Assembly: GCA_011525785.1 (NCBI GenBank)
Contig: WYBT01000015.1
Location: 1 to 64,000 of the forward strand
Length of the DNA: 64,000 nt
From: Planctomycetaceae bacterium
GTDB lineage: Bacteria; Planctomycetota; UBA1135; GCA-002686595
Reading direction: 5' to 3'
Shown here piece after piece: positions 24,646 to 34,463 of this stretch (positions are counted from its first letter, which is position 1; every line of letters begins with the position of its first letter). Under the pieces are notes generated by a model. The model saw nothing but the letters and a program-made list of their open reading frames with translations. It made no database searches and was not told the origin of the DNA. Position numbers and translations under genes: made by a program.

Positions 24646-25337
24646 GGGACAAGGGTCCGAGGGGTTTCAGCGGGGGAAGTTGGCGGCGCCGCGAGTTGTG
24701 CTCGAGGGCTCGAGCGCGGAGTCAGCGCGTGAAGGGCGCCCGACGTCGCGCTGGCGAGCGAGCTCGCGCTCACTCGAAAGCGCGGACTGGCACTCGCGCA
24801 CAGAATCGAACTCACGCACAGCCTCGAACTCGCGCACGAGCACGCACTCACACGAGAACACGCACTCACGCACGGACACGGACCGAGCTTCGAAACAGCG
24901 CGTGACTCGCCTTCGAGCGCGGTCGAGGGGCGACGTGCGAGCGATGGAACGCCGCGGGCGATCTCGAGACCAGCGCGCGCCCGCTCTCGCACGCCCACCC
25001 AGCCCACATCTGAGACGTGCAGTGCGCCGCGGGGCCTCCATCCGGACCGACTCCCCGATTCGCTCTCCGCCGCCGCGTCCGGCGCGAGCCCGTTCTCGCG
25101 CATCGGCCAGCACTCGCCGACTCTCCCGCAGCAACACTCACCCGATCGCTCAACCGATCGCCCGCCCGTGGCCTTACCCGCCCACGCCGTCCCCGCCCCG
25201 CTCGCCTTCATCGCCGGTGTGGACTGAACCTGCCGGCCAGCGGTCGCAGGAAGTTCCCGAAAACTCAGCTGCCGACACCCGAGGAACTCCGCCGGCGCCC
25301 GGGAACTCCGCCGCCGCCAGCGGCAACCACCCGCGCC
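24646..25337. other. 692-base intergenic stretch with tandem repeats
   Basis: The region lies between two divergent genes. Apart from the 18-bp tandem repeats at 24789-24878 I see no gene. Frames stay open on both strands only because of base composition, and their translations are low-complexity Arg/Ser/Pro. It should contain the promoters of both neighbours. Confidence 0.5.
24789..24878. repeat. Degenerate 18-bp tandem repeat
   Basis: Five 18-base units in a row share CGAACTCRCGCACR-like text; units two and three are the most alike and the last two have drifted. A period of 18 keeps any reading frame, giving six-residue repeats, but neither strand shows a credible gene over it. Confidence 0.7.
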
Positions 25338-26519
25338 ATGCTCGACTGGCTGGTGATCGGAGGCGGGGTCCACGGCACGTACCTCTCCAACGTGCTCGTC
25401 AACGCCCTGGGGGCGGAGCGCGAGCGCGTGCGCGTGCTCGACCCGCACGCCGAGCCCTTGGCCGCCTGGCGCTCGCGCGCACGCAACTGCGCCATGGACT
25501 TCCTGCGCAGCCCGGGCGTGCACCACATCGACGTCGAGCCCTTCTCGTTGCTGCGTTACGCGCGCTCCGAGGCGGCCCCGCCGACCGCCGAGCTGTGGGG
25601 CCGCTACCAGCACCCCTCGCTGTGCCTGTTCGAGGCCCACTCGCGCGCGGTGATCGAGCGCTCGCGGCTCGAGCAGCTGCGCACGCGGGGCGAGCTGCGC
25701 CGACTGCGCACGACGACCGGCGGCTACCGCGCGGAGACGACGCACGGCGAGCTCTACGCGCGGCGCGTGCTGCTCGCCATCGGGCCGCCCGCGCAACTCG
25801 AGTGGCCCGTGTGGGCGCGCGCGGCGCGCGAGCAGGGCGCGTCGATCGAACATCTGTTCGGCGAGCGCGATCCGCTGGCCAACCTCGCGGCGCACGAGCA
25901 CGTGCTCGTCGTCGGAAGCGGCTGCAGCGCGGCGCACGCGGCCCTGCACGCCTCGCGCCACGCCGGCTCGACGACCTGGCTCACCCGCACGCCCCTGCGC
26001 GGCGCCGAGTACGACTCCGAGCCCGGCTGGCTCGGCCCCAAGCACCTCAGCGCCTTCGGTCACGAACGCTCCGCCGTCCGCCGCCGCGACGCGATCACGC
26101 GCGCGCGCCAACCCGGCTCGCTTCCGGAACGGCTGCAGCACGCGGTCAAGCTCGCGCTCCGGCACGAGCGGCTCCAGCACCTGCTCGGCGACGATCCGCG
26201 CGTCGAGCGCGCCGAGAACGGGCGCCTCCGCGTGCGACTGCACGAGCACACGCTCGAACACCGTTTCGACCGCATCGTGCTCGCCACAGGGTTCTCACGC
26301 GCACGACCGGGCGGAGCCTGGCTGAACGCCGTGGCCGACGAACTGGGCCTGCCGGTCGCGCCGTGCGGCTACCCCCTGCTCGCGCCGACGCTCGAGTGGA
26401 CGCGCGGTCTGTTCGTGTGCGGCCAGCTCGCCGAGCTCGAGCTGGGCCCGACGGCGCGCAACATCGGCGGCGCGCGCCTGGCGGCCGAGCGACTGGAACG
26501 CGCAGGGGTCGCCGCATGA
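25338..26519 (+). CDS. FAD/NAD(P)-binding monooxygenase-like protein
   Basis: A 393-residue flavoprotein of the two-dinucleotide-binding-domain type. The N-terminal Rossmann motif VIGGGVHGTYLSNVL lies at about 6-20 and binds FAD. A second nucleotide-binding motif VLVVGSGCSAAHAALHA lies near 195. The FAD-closing segment RIVLATGFSRARPGG is followed near the C-terminus by GLFVCGQLAELELGPTARNIGGAR. The organisation resembles SidA/IucD-like N-hydroxylases and related oxidoreductases, but the substrate is unknown. The ATG at 25338 places the Rossmann motif right at the start; longer frames upstream are composition artefacts. The stop overlaps the next ATG by four bases (ATGA), so it is translationally coupled to the methyltransferase gene. 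Confidence 0.87.
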   Translation: MLDWLVIGGGVHGTYLSNVLVNALGAERERVRVLDPHAEPLAAWRSRARNCAMDFLRSPGVHHIDVEPFSLLRYARSEAAPPTAELWGRYQHPSLCLFEAHSRAVIERSRLEQLRTRGELRRLRTTTGGYRAETTHGELYARRVLLAIGPPAQLEWPVWARAAREQGASIEHLFGERDPLANLAAHEHVLVVGSGCSAAHAALHASRHAGSTTWLTRTPLRGAEYDSEPGWLGPKHLSAFGHERSAVRRRDAITRARQPGSLPERLQHAVKLALRHERLQHLLGDDPRVERAENGRLRVRLHEHTLEHRFDRIVLATGFSRARPGGAWLNAVADELGLPVAPCGYPLLAPTLEWTRGLFVCGQLAELELGPTARNIGGARLAAERLERAGVAA

Positions 26520-27415
26520 AGCTCTCGCGTCGACAGGCGCTGTACGCCGGCGCTGCGCTCGGCGCGCTGTACGCGAGCGGCTGCGCAAGCACCGGCCGCA
26601 GCGACTCCGAGTATCCCGAGCACGCCGACGAAGCCGCGCGCGAACGCAGCCGCTTCTGGCGCGCGCACGACCGCGAGTTGATCGCGCAGCTCGAACTCGC
26701 GCCGAACGCGAACCTGCTCGACGCGGGCTGCGGCTCGGGCGACCACGCGCTGCTGCTCGCCGAGCGCGCGCCGCTGGGCCGCGTCACCGCGCTCGACCTC
26801 TCCGAAGCCGCGATCGCCGCACTGCGCGCGCGCATCGCGAGCACGCGTTTCGAGCGCCGCGTCACTCCGCAGGTCGGCGACATCACTGCGCTGCCCTTCG
26901 CTGCGGCGAGCTTCGACGCGGCGTGGAGCAGCCACGTGCTGCACTTCATGGCCGATCCGGTGGCCTGCGTGCGCGAACTGGCGCGCGTGGTGCGCCCGGG
27001 CGGCCTGATCGCGGTGCGCGAGGACCGCGCTCTGTTGCGCTGCCTGCCGCTCGACGTGGGCCTCGCCGCGCCGGGCATCGAGGAGCGCGTCAACAGCTCC
27101 TTCGAAGCGTGGTTCGCCGAGGATCGGGCGCAGCGCGGCCGCGTCACCATGGGATGGCTCGGCGTGCTGCGCGCGGGCGGGCTGCACGACGTGCGCGCCA
27201 AGTCGGTGCTGATGGAGCTGACGCCGCCGTTCGCAGCGCCACAGGCCAGCTACCTGCGCCGCCGACTCGCGCGCCAGTCGAGCGATGAGCGCGTCAGCAC
27301 AGCGGATCGCGACGCGCTTCGCGAACTGTCCACCGAAGGCGGGCCGCACGACGCGCTCGCCCGCAACGACCTGCACTTCGTCTCCGTCTCGAGCCTCTAC
27401 CTGGGCCGCGTCTAG
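26516..27415 (+). CDS. SAM methyltransferase with Tat/lipoprotein-like leader
   Basis: A 299-residue class I methyltransferase. Motif I is LLDAGCGSGDHALLL (about 65-79), the acidic post-I residue lies in VTALDLSEAAIAAL, and motif IV-like text ASFDAAWSSHVLHFM is followed by LARVVRPGGLIAVRE. Unusually, the chain begins MKLSRRQALYAGAALGALYASGC, a twin-arginine plus hydrophobic stretch plus lipobox, as if exported and lipidated at Cys23. S-adenosylmethionine is cytoplasmic, so either the leader is a membrane anchor that stays inside or the annotation of export is wrong. It overlaps the flavoprotein gene by ATGA and is followed nine bases later by a COG0523 gene. Confidence 0.85.
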   Translation: MKLSRRQALYAGAALGALYASGCASTGRSDSEYPEHADEAARERSRFWRAHDRELIAQLELAPNANLLDAGCGSGDHALLLAERAPLGRVTALDLSEAAIAALRARIASTRFERRVTPQVGDITALPFAAASFDAAWSSHVLHFMADPVACVRELARVVRPGGLIAVREDRALLRCLPLDVGLAAPGIEERVNSSFEAWFAEDRAQRGRVTMGWLGVLRAGGLHDVRAKSVLMELTPPFAAPQASYLRRRLARQSSDERVSTADRDALRELSTEGGPHDALARNDLHFVSVSSLYLGRV

Positions 27416-27424
27416 CAATCGCCA

Positions 27425-28672
<1,248 letters not shown>

Positions 28673-28684
28673 CAGGAGACTCCC

Positions 28685-28996
28685 ATGGCCCGCAGATGCC
28701 CCATCACCGGTCGCGGCACCGCCGTCGGCCGCCAAGTCGCCCGCCGCGGACTCTCGAAGAAGTCTGGCGGCATCGGTCTGCGCACGACCGGCAACACGCT
28801 GCGCAAGTTCAAGGTCAACGTCCAACCCAAGCGCGTATGGGTTCCCGAGCTCGGCCAGTTCGTGCGCGTGCGTATCTCGACGCGCGGCCTCAAGCACATC
28901 GACGCGCGCGGCGCGTACTCGGTGTTGCGCGAAGCCGGATTGCTGCCCAAGAAGCGCAAGCAGCGCCGCAAGACCAACACTGAGGCCAAAGCGTGA
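28685..28996 (+). CDS. rpmB: Ribosomal protein L28
   Basis: A 103-residue large-subunit protein. The family start is MARRCPITGRGTAVGRQVARRG, followed by the core FKVNVQPKRVWVPELGQFVRVRISTRGLKHIDARGA region and a basic tail. Only one Cys (Cys5) is present and the second Cys of the zinc-binding CxxC is replaced (CPIT), so this is the zinc-independent form, as in E. coli L28. The tail KKRKQRRKTNTEAKA is longer than usual. AGGAG lies 6 bases before the ATG. Its stop overlaps the GTG of L33 by four bases. Confidence 0.95.
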   Translation: MARRCPITGRGTAVGRQVARRGLSKKSGGIGLRTTGNTLRKFKVNVQPKRVWVPELGQFVRVRISTRGLKHIDARGAYSVLREAGLLPKKRKQRRKTNTEAKA

Positions 28997-29160
28997 AGAC
29001 CAAAGAACGCTACTGCTTCCTGGTGTGTACGGGCTGCCCCACTCCGGGCCGCAGCCGTTACACGACGCACAAGCGCGCGAAGGCTGGCTACAAGCTCGCG
29101 AAGAAGAAGTACTGTCGCTTCTGCCGCAAGCACGCTGACCACGTCGAGAAGCGGCTGTAG
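28993..29160 (+). CDS. rpmG: Ribosomal protein L33 (zinc-ribbon form)
   Basis: A 55-residue protein translated from GTG at 28993 (GTGA overlap with the L28 stop). It begins MKTKERYCFLVCTGCPTPGRSRY and continues with THKRAKAGYKLAKKKYCRFCRKH. Two CxxC pairs (CTGC and CRFC) make it the cysteine-containing, zinc-binding form of L33. Length and the Thr/Lys-rich middle fit the family. Together with L28 and the upstream COG0523 GTPase it forms a compact unit. The gene is short and easily missed. Confidence 0.93.
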   Translation: MKTKERYCFLVCTGCPTPGRSRYTTHKRAKAGYKLAKKKYCRFCRKHADHVEKRL

Positions 29161-29178
29161 ATCCCGCGGAGTCACGCC

Positions 29179-29946
29179 ATGAGCTGGTTCGAGTCGTTCG
29201 AAGAGTTGGAGCGCGCGTCGCGGGTCGAGCCGGGCGCGGAGCTCGCGCCGGGCGTGCTCGTGGTGCGGCGCACGTTCGTGTTCGGCGCGCTCGCAGCCGG
29301 CGCCGCGCTGCTGGGCGGCTGCCAGAGCGTGTCGCCGCGTGTCGCGCTCGTCGACGACCGCGAGCGCGCCCTCGAAGACCTCGTGCACGCGCTGCGCCCG
29401 CGCGCGAGAGAGCTCATCGCGAGCCCGGCGCCCGACGAAGAGCGCTACCTCGCCCACGTCGCGCGCGCTCTCGCTCGCCTGGAGCCGCCGGAGGTTGGCG
29501 TGGAGAACGTCGCCGCGGGCGAGTGGGACATGGAAGGGCTGTGTTGGTTCCGCCCCATCGCCGTGTTCGAGATGCGCCTCGCCCCTGGCGCGCGCCTCGG
29601 GTTACACGACCACCGCGACTACAACGGCGTCCTGAGCTGCGTGCGCGGATCCGTGCGCTGCGCGAACTACGACATCGCGGGCGACGTGGCGGCGGCGCGA
29701 GCGCTGAAAGGCGACGAGCCTTTCCACGTGGTCAAGCTCGCCGAAACGACGCTGCGCCCTGGCGAAGTCTCGACGCTCTCGCGCAGCGCGCGCAACCTGC
29801 ACGAACTCGAGGCCGGCGCGGACGGCGCCGTGCTCTACGACGCGTTCACCTACTTCGAGGCTGGGGCGCGCTCGCACGACGTCGCGCTCGGCCCCGCCGT
29901 CGCCGGCGCCGCCGATCGCTTCGAGGCGCGTTGGAAGCGCGGCTGA
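29179..29946 (+). CDS. Cupin thiol-dioxygenase-like protein (PCO/ADO family)
   Basis: A 255-residue single-cupin protein. A facial triad of histidines is visible: His143 and His145 in GLHDHRDYNG and His208 in NLHEL. This matches the three-His iron site of cysteine/cysteamine dioxygenases of the PCO/ADO type, where HDH opens the cupin. Residues 29-48 read VRRTFVFGALAAGAALLGGC, a twin-Arg, hydrophobic stretch and lipobox, but preceded by 28 residues, long for a signal. It may thus be membrane-attached. The gene lies 18 bases after L33 on the same strand, probably in the same transcript. The thiol substrate is unknown. Confidence 0.75.
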   Translation: MSWFESFEELERASRVEPGAELAPGVLVVRRTFVFGALAAGAALLGGCQSVSPRVALVDDRERALEDLVHALRPRARELIASPAPDEERYLAHVARALARLEPPEVGVENVAAGEWDMEGLCWFRPIAVFEMRLAPGARLGLHDHRDYNGVLSCVRGSVRCANYDIAGDVAAARALKGDEPFHVVKLAETTLRPGEVSTLSRSARNLHELEAGADGAVLYDAFTYFEAGARSHDVALGPAVAGAADRFEARWKRG

Positions 29947-30043
29947 ACTCCTGACGAGCGCCGAGAGCCCGCGCGCGACCCCGCGCTGGCGTTCCACCTC
30001 GAGCGAGTTGCGCGGCTCGCGCGCCGCGGCGCCGCAGCAGACC

Positions 30044-32020
30044 TCACAGGCGCAGCTCGTTCACGCCGCCGGGCGTGAGGCGAACCGGGACGCGGTCGAC
30101 TTCGCGGCCTTCCTTCGACAGCACCAGCATCGCCGCGCTCTCGTTGGTGGCGATGCGGTCGGTCACGCCGCGCACGATTTGGACTGCGTTCGCCGAGCAG
30201 CGCACGCCGCCGATCACGATCGTCAAGGTGAGAGTCTGTCCCTGTGCATCGAGCACAGCGAGCGAGTCCGCGCGCTCGGCCTCAGCGAGGTTTACGCGCA
30301 TGTGGCACGCGGCCGGCAAGCGCAGCTCGAGCGACTCGAGTTGATCGAAGTCTGCCAGCGAGATCGCGGCGCGGCTCGAGTCGCCCGCGCCCTCGAGCGA
30401 GAGGTGCAGCCGCGTGCGCTCGAGGCACAGCTCGGCGAATTCGAAGCGGCCTTGCTCGTCGGTGCGCACCGGGAGCTGCTCGGGATCGCGGTGCTCGAAG
30501 ATGTAGCTGCCCTCGGTGTTCTCAGCGCGCGCGACGGTGATGAGCACGTTCTCGAGCGGGTCGCCCGACCAGTTCGTGACCCGTCCCGCCACGCGCGAGC
30601 GCTGCGCTTCGCCCGCGAGCACGAGCTCGACCGCGCGCGCGCCAGCCTCGACTTCGATCGGGCCGAGCAGCTCGAACGTGCGCGGGTGCAGCACCCACAA
30701 GCGGTAGCGGCGCGCGACAAGTCCCGTGAGCTCGAACGCGCCGCCGGGCCCGCTGTGCGTCGCGCGTCCGTCCTTCTGGCCGTCGTGCAGACCATCGATC
30801 ATGCCCTCGACCGAGTAGCTGATCTGGAAGGTGAGATCGCCGAGCTTGGTCGCCACAGTGCCGAAGCTCTCTCCATCGCTCGTCCACACGCGCGCGCCGG
30901 AAATAGCCTCTCCGTTCGCATCGCGCACGACGCCGGTGATCGTCAGGCCCGCTCCGCCGAGCACGAGTTCGAGCTCGCGGCGCTGTGCAGCGCTCAACTG
31001 CGTGAGATCGACCTCCGCGGGGAGCGAGCCCGGCAGCACAGCGCGCAGCTGGGACGACATCTTGCTCGGATTCAGCGAGAGCACGAAGCGCCCCTCTTCG
31101 TCGCAGGTCGCGGCCTCGCCGCCCGCAGCGACATAAGCGCCCGCTGCGGGCCTGCGGTCAGCTGTGAGCACGCGCCCAGAACACACGAGCGGGCCACGCG
31201 CGAGCGGCGCGAGCTGGATCAGCAGCCCTGTCGTCGTTCGCGCGGGCAGAGGCAAACCCGCGGGCTCGAAGTCGCTCGCCTCCGCTTCCAAGCGACTCTG
31301 CGGCGCGAAGCCGATGCTCGCGAACTCGAACTCGCCCCGCTCGTTGGTGGTCGTGTGATGCGCCGAGAGCATGGCCAGCAGCCCGCCGGACCCCAGCGCG
31401 AGCGCAAGTTCCCGCTCGAGCCGCACCGAAACCCGCGCGCCGGCCACCGGCTGTCCATCCGGCCCCACGACGACGCCGGCGTAGGCGCACTCAGGTCCGA
31501 CGAACACGAGCGGCGGCTCGGGCGGCGCTTGGCCTGCGAGCGTCGGCGCGCGAACCGTCGCATAGCCCTCGCCCGCAGCGACGATGCGCACGGAACCCTC
31601 GGGCAACGGCAACTCGAATCGACCGTCAGAAGCACTCTTCGCGCGCACCGCGGGCGCGGGACTCGTCGCGAGGCGACCGACTTCGAGCACCTCGTAGCGC
31701 ACCTCGAGTCCGCTCACCGGACGCCGGCTCAAGTCGAGCACGTAACCCACCACAACGGCCGACGGCGGCGTGTTCGCCGGCGCGACCGTCGCGATCTCGC
31801 TCGCGGGCGCGGCCTCGTTCTCGACGCGCGCCGTCTCGTGCGTCGGTGATGGCGGAGCGAGCTCGATGTTCGGCGAAGGCGTCGAGGAGTGCGTCGGCGC
31901 ACCGGCGGGGGCCGTCGCTGCTCCCGCCGTCGCGGGCTGGTCGACGAGAGCACGGAGCACGAGAAGACCGAGCGCTGCGAACGCGAGCACAGCGACGGTC
32001 CAGCGAGTGGTGTTGGTCAT
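30044..32020 (-). CDS. Membrane-anchored carboxypeptidase-regulatory-like repeat protein
   Basis: A 658-residue protein with an N-terminal signal anchor (WTVAVLAFAALGLLVLRALV, about 7-26) and a Pro/Ser/Thr/Ala-rich linker to about 115. Five or six Ig-like carboxypeptidase-regulatory units follow: GYVLDLSRRPVSGLEVRY, VVGPDGQPVAGARVSV, RVLTADRRPAAGAYV, VVRDANGEAISGARV, and similar, each closing with DGRFELP- or RGEFEFAS-like text. The repeats match those of the two sigma-factor fusions in this window, but here the sigma part is absent. The start ATG at 32018-32020 directly precedes the anchor; the longer open frame upstream is not protein-like. Probably an extracytoplasmic surface protein. Confidence 0.82.
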   Translation of the reverse strand: MTNTTRWTVAVLAFAALGLLVLRALVDQPATAGAATAPAGAPTHSSTPSPNIELAPPSPTHETARVENEAAPASEIATVAPANTPPSAVVVGYVLDLSRRPVSGLEVRYEVLEVGRLATSPAPAVRAKSASDGRFELPLPEGSVRIVAAGEGYATVRAPTLAGQAPPEPPLVFVGPECAYAGVVVGPDGQPVAGARVSVRLERELALALGSGGLLAMLSAHHTTTNERGEFEFASIGFAPQSRLEAEASDFEPAGLPLPARTTTGLLIQLAPLARGPLVCSGRVLTADRRPAAGAYVAAGGEAATCDEEGRFVLSLNPSKMSSQLRAVLPGSLPAEVDLTQLSAAQRRELELVLGGAGLTITGVVRDANGEAISGARVWTSDGESFGTVATKLGDLTFQISYSVEGMIDGLHDGQKDGRATHSGPGGAFELTGLVARRYRLWVLHPRTFELLGPIEVEAGARAVELVLAGEAQRSRVAGRVTNWSGDPLENVLITVARAENTEGSYIFEHRDPEQLPVRTDEQGRFEFAELCLERTRLHLSLEGAGDSSRAAISLADFDQLESLELRLPAACHMRVNLAEAERADSLAVLDAQGQTLTLTIVIGGVRCSANAVQIVRGVTDRIATNESAAMLVLSKEGREVDRVPVRLTPGGVNELRL

Positions 32021-32385
32021 GGCAAGGAAGCGAGCCGGATCGGTCGCGCCGAGTCGCTCGGGGAGAGCGAAGGCGCATGAAGGACGATGCGACGCAGCGA
32101 GATGCGAGTTCTCAGGTCGTCCGGTGAACTCGATGGATGCGGTCGGTCCACCAGGCGAAGTCGGCGAGCCGTGGAAGCGGGGAAATGCTCGACGCGACGG
32201 TTCGACGCACGCAGCCGCGCTGAAGTGCCCGCGATTCTGCCGAACTCGCCGCGGACGAAGCGACCCAACGCCGCGCGTGCCCCGGGCTGGGACGGGGTGC
32301 AGAGCGCCGACCGACGTCGCGGCCACTGGCCAACCGATGACTGGAGCACTTCCCGCTCCAGGCGGCCGCGCCGCCCATTCTCGCC
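32021..32385. other. Divergent intergenic region
   Basis: 365 bases between the divergent repeat-protein and TIR-like genes. No protein-like frame, repeat or strong hairpin was found; both promoters should lie here. Confidence 0.45.
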
Positions 32386-33213
32386 ATGTCCGATGTGCGC
32401 CAACGTCCGTTCGAGATCGCGATCACTCGCGGGGAAGCCCTGCGCCGCATGGTCGGTGGGATTCCCGCCAGTCCCGGCCGCCGCGCCGACGACGCCGAGC
32501 GGCCCGACATCCTCGCGGTGAGGCGGCTGTTCGAGGTCTACCTCGACTGGGACCGCGAGAACCTCGCGACGATCCGCGAGGTGTTCGCGGCGCCGGAGCC
32601 CTTCGTGCGGCGCTATCTCGCGGTCGAACGCCCCGACCGGCAACTGTTCATCACCGACTTCGGCTCGATCCGCGCGCGCGTGGCGAACGGCATCGCCGAG
32701 AAGCTCGAACTGCTGCGCACGTTGGAAGACGCGTACGAGAACATCGCGAAAGGTCATCCGCAGCCGCTCGCGGCCGACCTGCGCCCGCAGCGCGTGTTCC
32801 TCGGCCACGGGCGCAGCGCGGACTGGCGCGAGCTCAAGGACTTCGTCGAACAGCGCCTGGGCCTGCCGGTCGAGGAGTTCAACCGCGAGTCCGTCGCGAG
32901 CCTGACGGTCGAACAGCGCCTGAGCGCGATGCTCGAGCGCTGCACGGTCGCGCTGCTCGTGATGACGCCCGACAACCCGCACGCCGACGGCTCGCTGCAC
33001 GCGCGCGAGAACGTGATCCACGAGATCGGCCGCGCGCAGGGCAAGCTCGGGACCACGCGCACCATCGTGCTCGTCGAGGGCGCCTGTGCGAGCTTCTCCA
33101 ACCTCGACGGCACGCTGCAACTGCGCTTTGCCTCCGGCGGCATCAAGGCCTGCTTCGAGGACGTGCGCCACGCGCTCGAGCGCGAGGGCTGCCTGCGACG
33201 GCCGGCGGCGTAG
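32386..33213 (+). CDS. TIR-like predicted nucleotide-binding protein (Cap12/Pycsar-effector type)
   Basis: A 275-residue protein. The C-terminal half (about 120-265) is a TIR-like domain of the family seen in CBASS Cap12 and Pycsar TIR effectors: RVFLGHGRSADWRELKDFV (first strand and loop), LPVEEFNRES, then LERCTVALLVMTPDN and ARENVIHEIGRAQGKLG with the conserved NV-x-E-x-G-x-A/Q segment, and TIVLVEG. Known relatives degrade NAD+ when activated. The N-terminal 110 residues are helical and of unknown type (DILAVRRLFEVYLDWDREN); they may sense a signal. No cyclase or SIR2 gene is adjacent, so it is an orphan by context. The ATG at 32386 was chosen because the domain order fits. Confidence 0.82.
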   Translation: MSDVRQRPFEIAITRGEALRRMVGGIPASPGRRADDAERPDILAVRRLFEVYLDWDRENLATIREVFAAPEPFVRRYLAVERPDRQLFITDFGSIRARVANGIAEKLELLRTLEDAYENIAKGHPQPLAADLRPQRVFLGHGRSADWRELKDFVEQRLGLPVEEFNRESVASLTVEQRLSAMLERCTVALLVMTPDNPHADGSLHARENVIHEIGRAQGKLGTTRTIVLVEGACASFSNLDGTLQLRFASGGIKACFEDVRHALEREGCLRRPAA

Positions 33214-33237
33214 CACCGCATCGCGCGCGTGCGCTGC

Positions 33238-34116
33238 TCAGGGGTTCTGCAACCCGAACAGGTTGAGCTCGTGCGCGATCAGCGCGGGAACGAGGCTGCC
33301 CGTGCGCCAAGTGAGATAGCCCCACACGAGTCCGAGCGGAACGATGCGCAGCGCGCCGCCGAACGCCGCGTGCAGCGAGTCGCCGCCCGCAATCCATGCC
33401 GGCGCGTGAAACGCCGCCCACGGCAACGTGGCGAGCAGCCAGCCGAGCGCAGCGTTCTTCGTCCAGGCGGCGATGCGCGTCTGCAGCGTCATGCGCAGGA
33501 ATTCCTCGGCGAAAACCTGCGGCGCAGTCGTGATGACCAGCGCGAGTTCCGCCCACGCGCCTGCGCGCGCCACCAGCACGACGGGCGCGCCCTCGGGATC
33601 GACGAGCAGCGCCGCCACGGCGACGATGGCGACGCAAACGAGCCCCGTGCGCGCCGCAGTCCAGCGCGCGCCGAGCGCGGCAGCTCGATAGCCGCGCGAC
33701 ACGAGCCACAGCGCGGGGACGACCTGCATCAGACACAGCATTCCGACGATCAGGAGTGCCGTGCGCAGCGGCGGGGCAAGCAGTCCATCGAAGACGCCGA
33801 TGCGCGCCAGCGTCGCCAGCGCTCCGAGGAACGCCAACGCGCCGAGCACGAGGAACTCGAACCTCGGACGCGCGACGGGCAGTCGTGGATCGCTCGCCGT
33901 CGTCTCGCCGCGGACTCCATCGGCGGGCGCGGGAGCGAGCACCTCGACCGCGAAGACGATCACCAGACACGCAGCGAGGTACGCCGCGGCCTTCGGCTTG
34001 TCCGACGCGACCGACACGATGCGCGCGGCGATCGCGAACAGTGCGAGCGCGACCAGCGGGTGCGCGCGGAGGTCGGCCACTCGGCGAGCAAGCGCGGCTC
34101 GAAGTCGCGAAATCAT
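33238..34116 (-). CDS. CPBP-family intramembrane metalloprotease
   Basis: A 292-residue membrane protein with about eight helices. The glutamate-type motif of CPBP proteases is visible: Glu204-Glu205-x-x-Arg208 (AEEFLRM), His237 in AAFHAPAW, and His282 with Asn285 near the C-terminus (HELNLF). These are the residues proposed to bind metal and water inside the membrane. The family includes CaaX-processing Rce1-like proteases and bacteriocin-immunity proteins; the substrate is unknown. It ends 24 bases after the stop of the converging TIR-like gene. The gene after it on the other side is divergent. Confidence 0.87.
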   Translation of the reverse strand: MISRLRAALARRVADLRAHPLVALALFAIAARIVSVASDKPKAAAYLAACLVIVFAVEVLAPAPADGVRGETTASDPRLPVARPRFEFLVLGALAFLGALATLARIGVFDGLLAPPLRTALLIVGMLCLMQVVPALWLVSRGYRAAALGARWTAARTGLVCVAIVAVAALLVDPEGAPVVLVARAGAWAELALVITTAPQVFAEEFLRMTLQTRIAAWTKNAALGWLLATLPWAAFHAPAWIAGGDSLHAAFGGALRIVPLGLVWGYLTWRTGSLVPALIAHELNLFGLQNP

Positions 34117-34463
34117 GCGCCCGAGCGCTCGGCGGAGCCGTTTGCGACGACTTCGGTCGTCAGGCGCGCGCTCGCGACTCCGTTCGCGCGCGGCGCCAGC
34201 TCTCGCGCGAGCTGCTCAAAGGCAGTTTTCAGTGTCGATTCGAGCAGCAGCACTGTCCGCGACCTACAGCGGACGGTAGCGCGAGGGTACGCACGGAGCG
34301 AGCTGCTCATCGGCCAGAGCGACGGTCGAGCACTCTCGCTGGACGTCTCGGGCGTCGGCGTGGTCTGCGCGCGTCGCGAAGTCTGTCTCCGAGGCAACTG
34401 GGCCTCGCGGTGGAGGCAAAGTGAGTCTGGCGCGCTCCGACGCAGGGATGCGAGGATGCGCTG
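34117..34463. other. Divergent intergenic region
   Basis: 347 bases between the CPBP and M14 genes. Nothing protein-like or repetitive was found; it should carry both promoters. Confidence 0.45.

Noticed and set aside
24623..26515. N-terminal extension of the methyltransferase frame to a 930-residue protein
   Set aside because: The upstream part overlaps the flavoprotein gene and translates to low-complexity Arg/Ser/Ala sequence; the real start is the ATG at 26516 with a natural leader.
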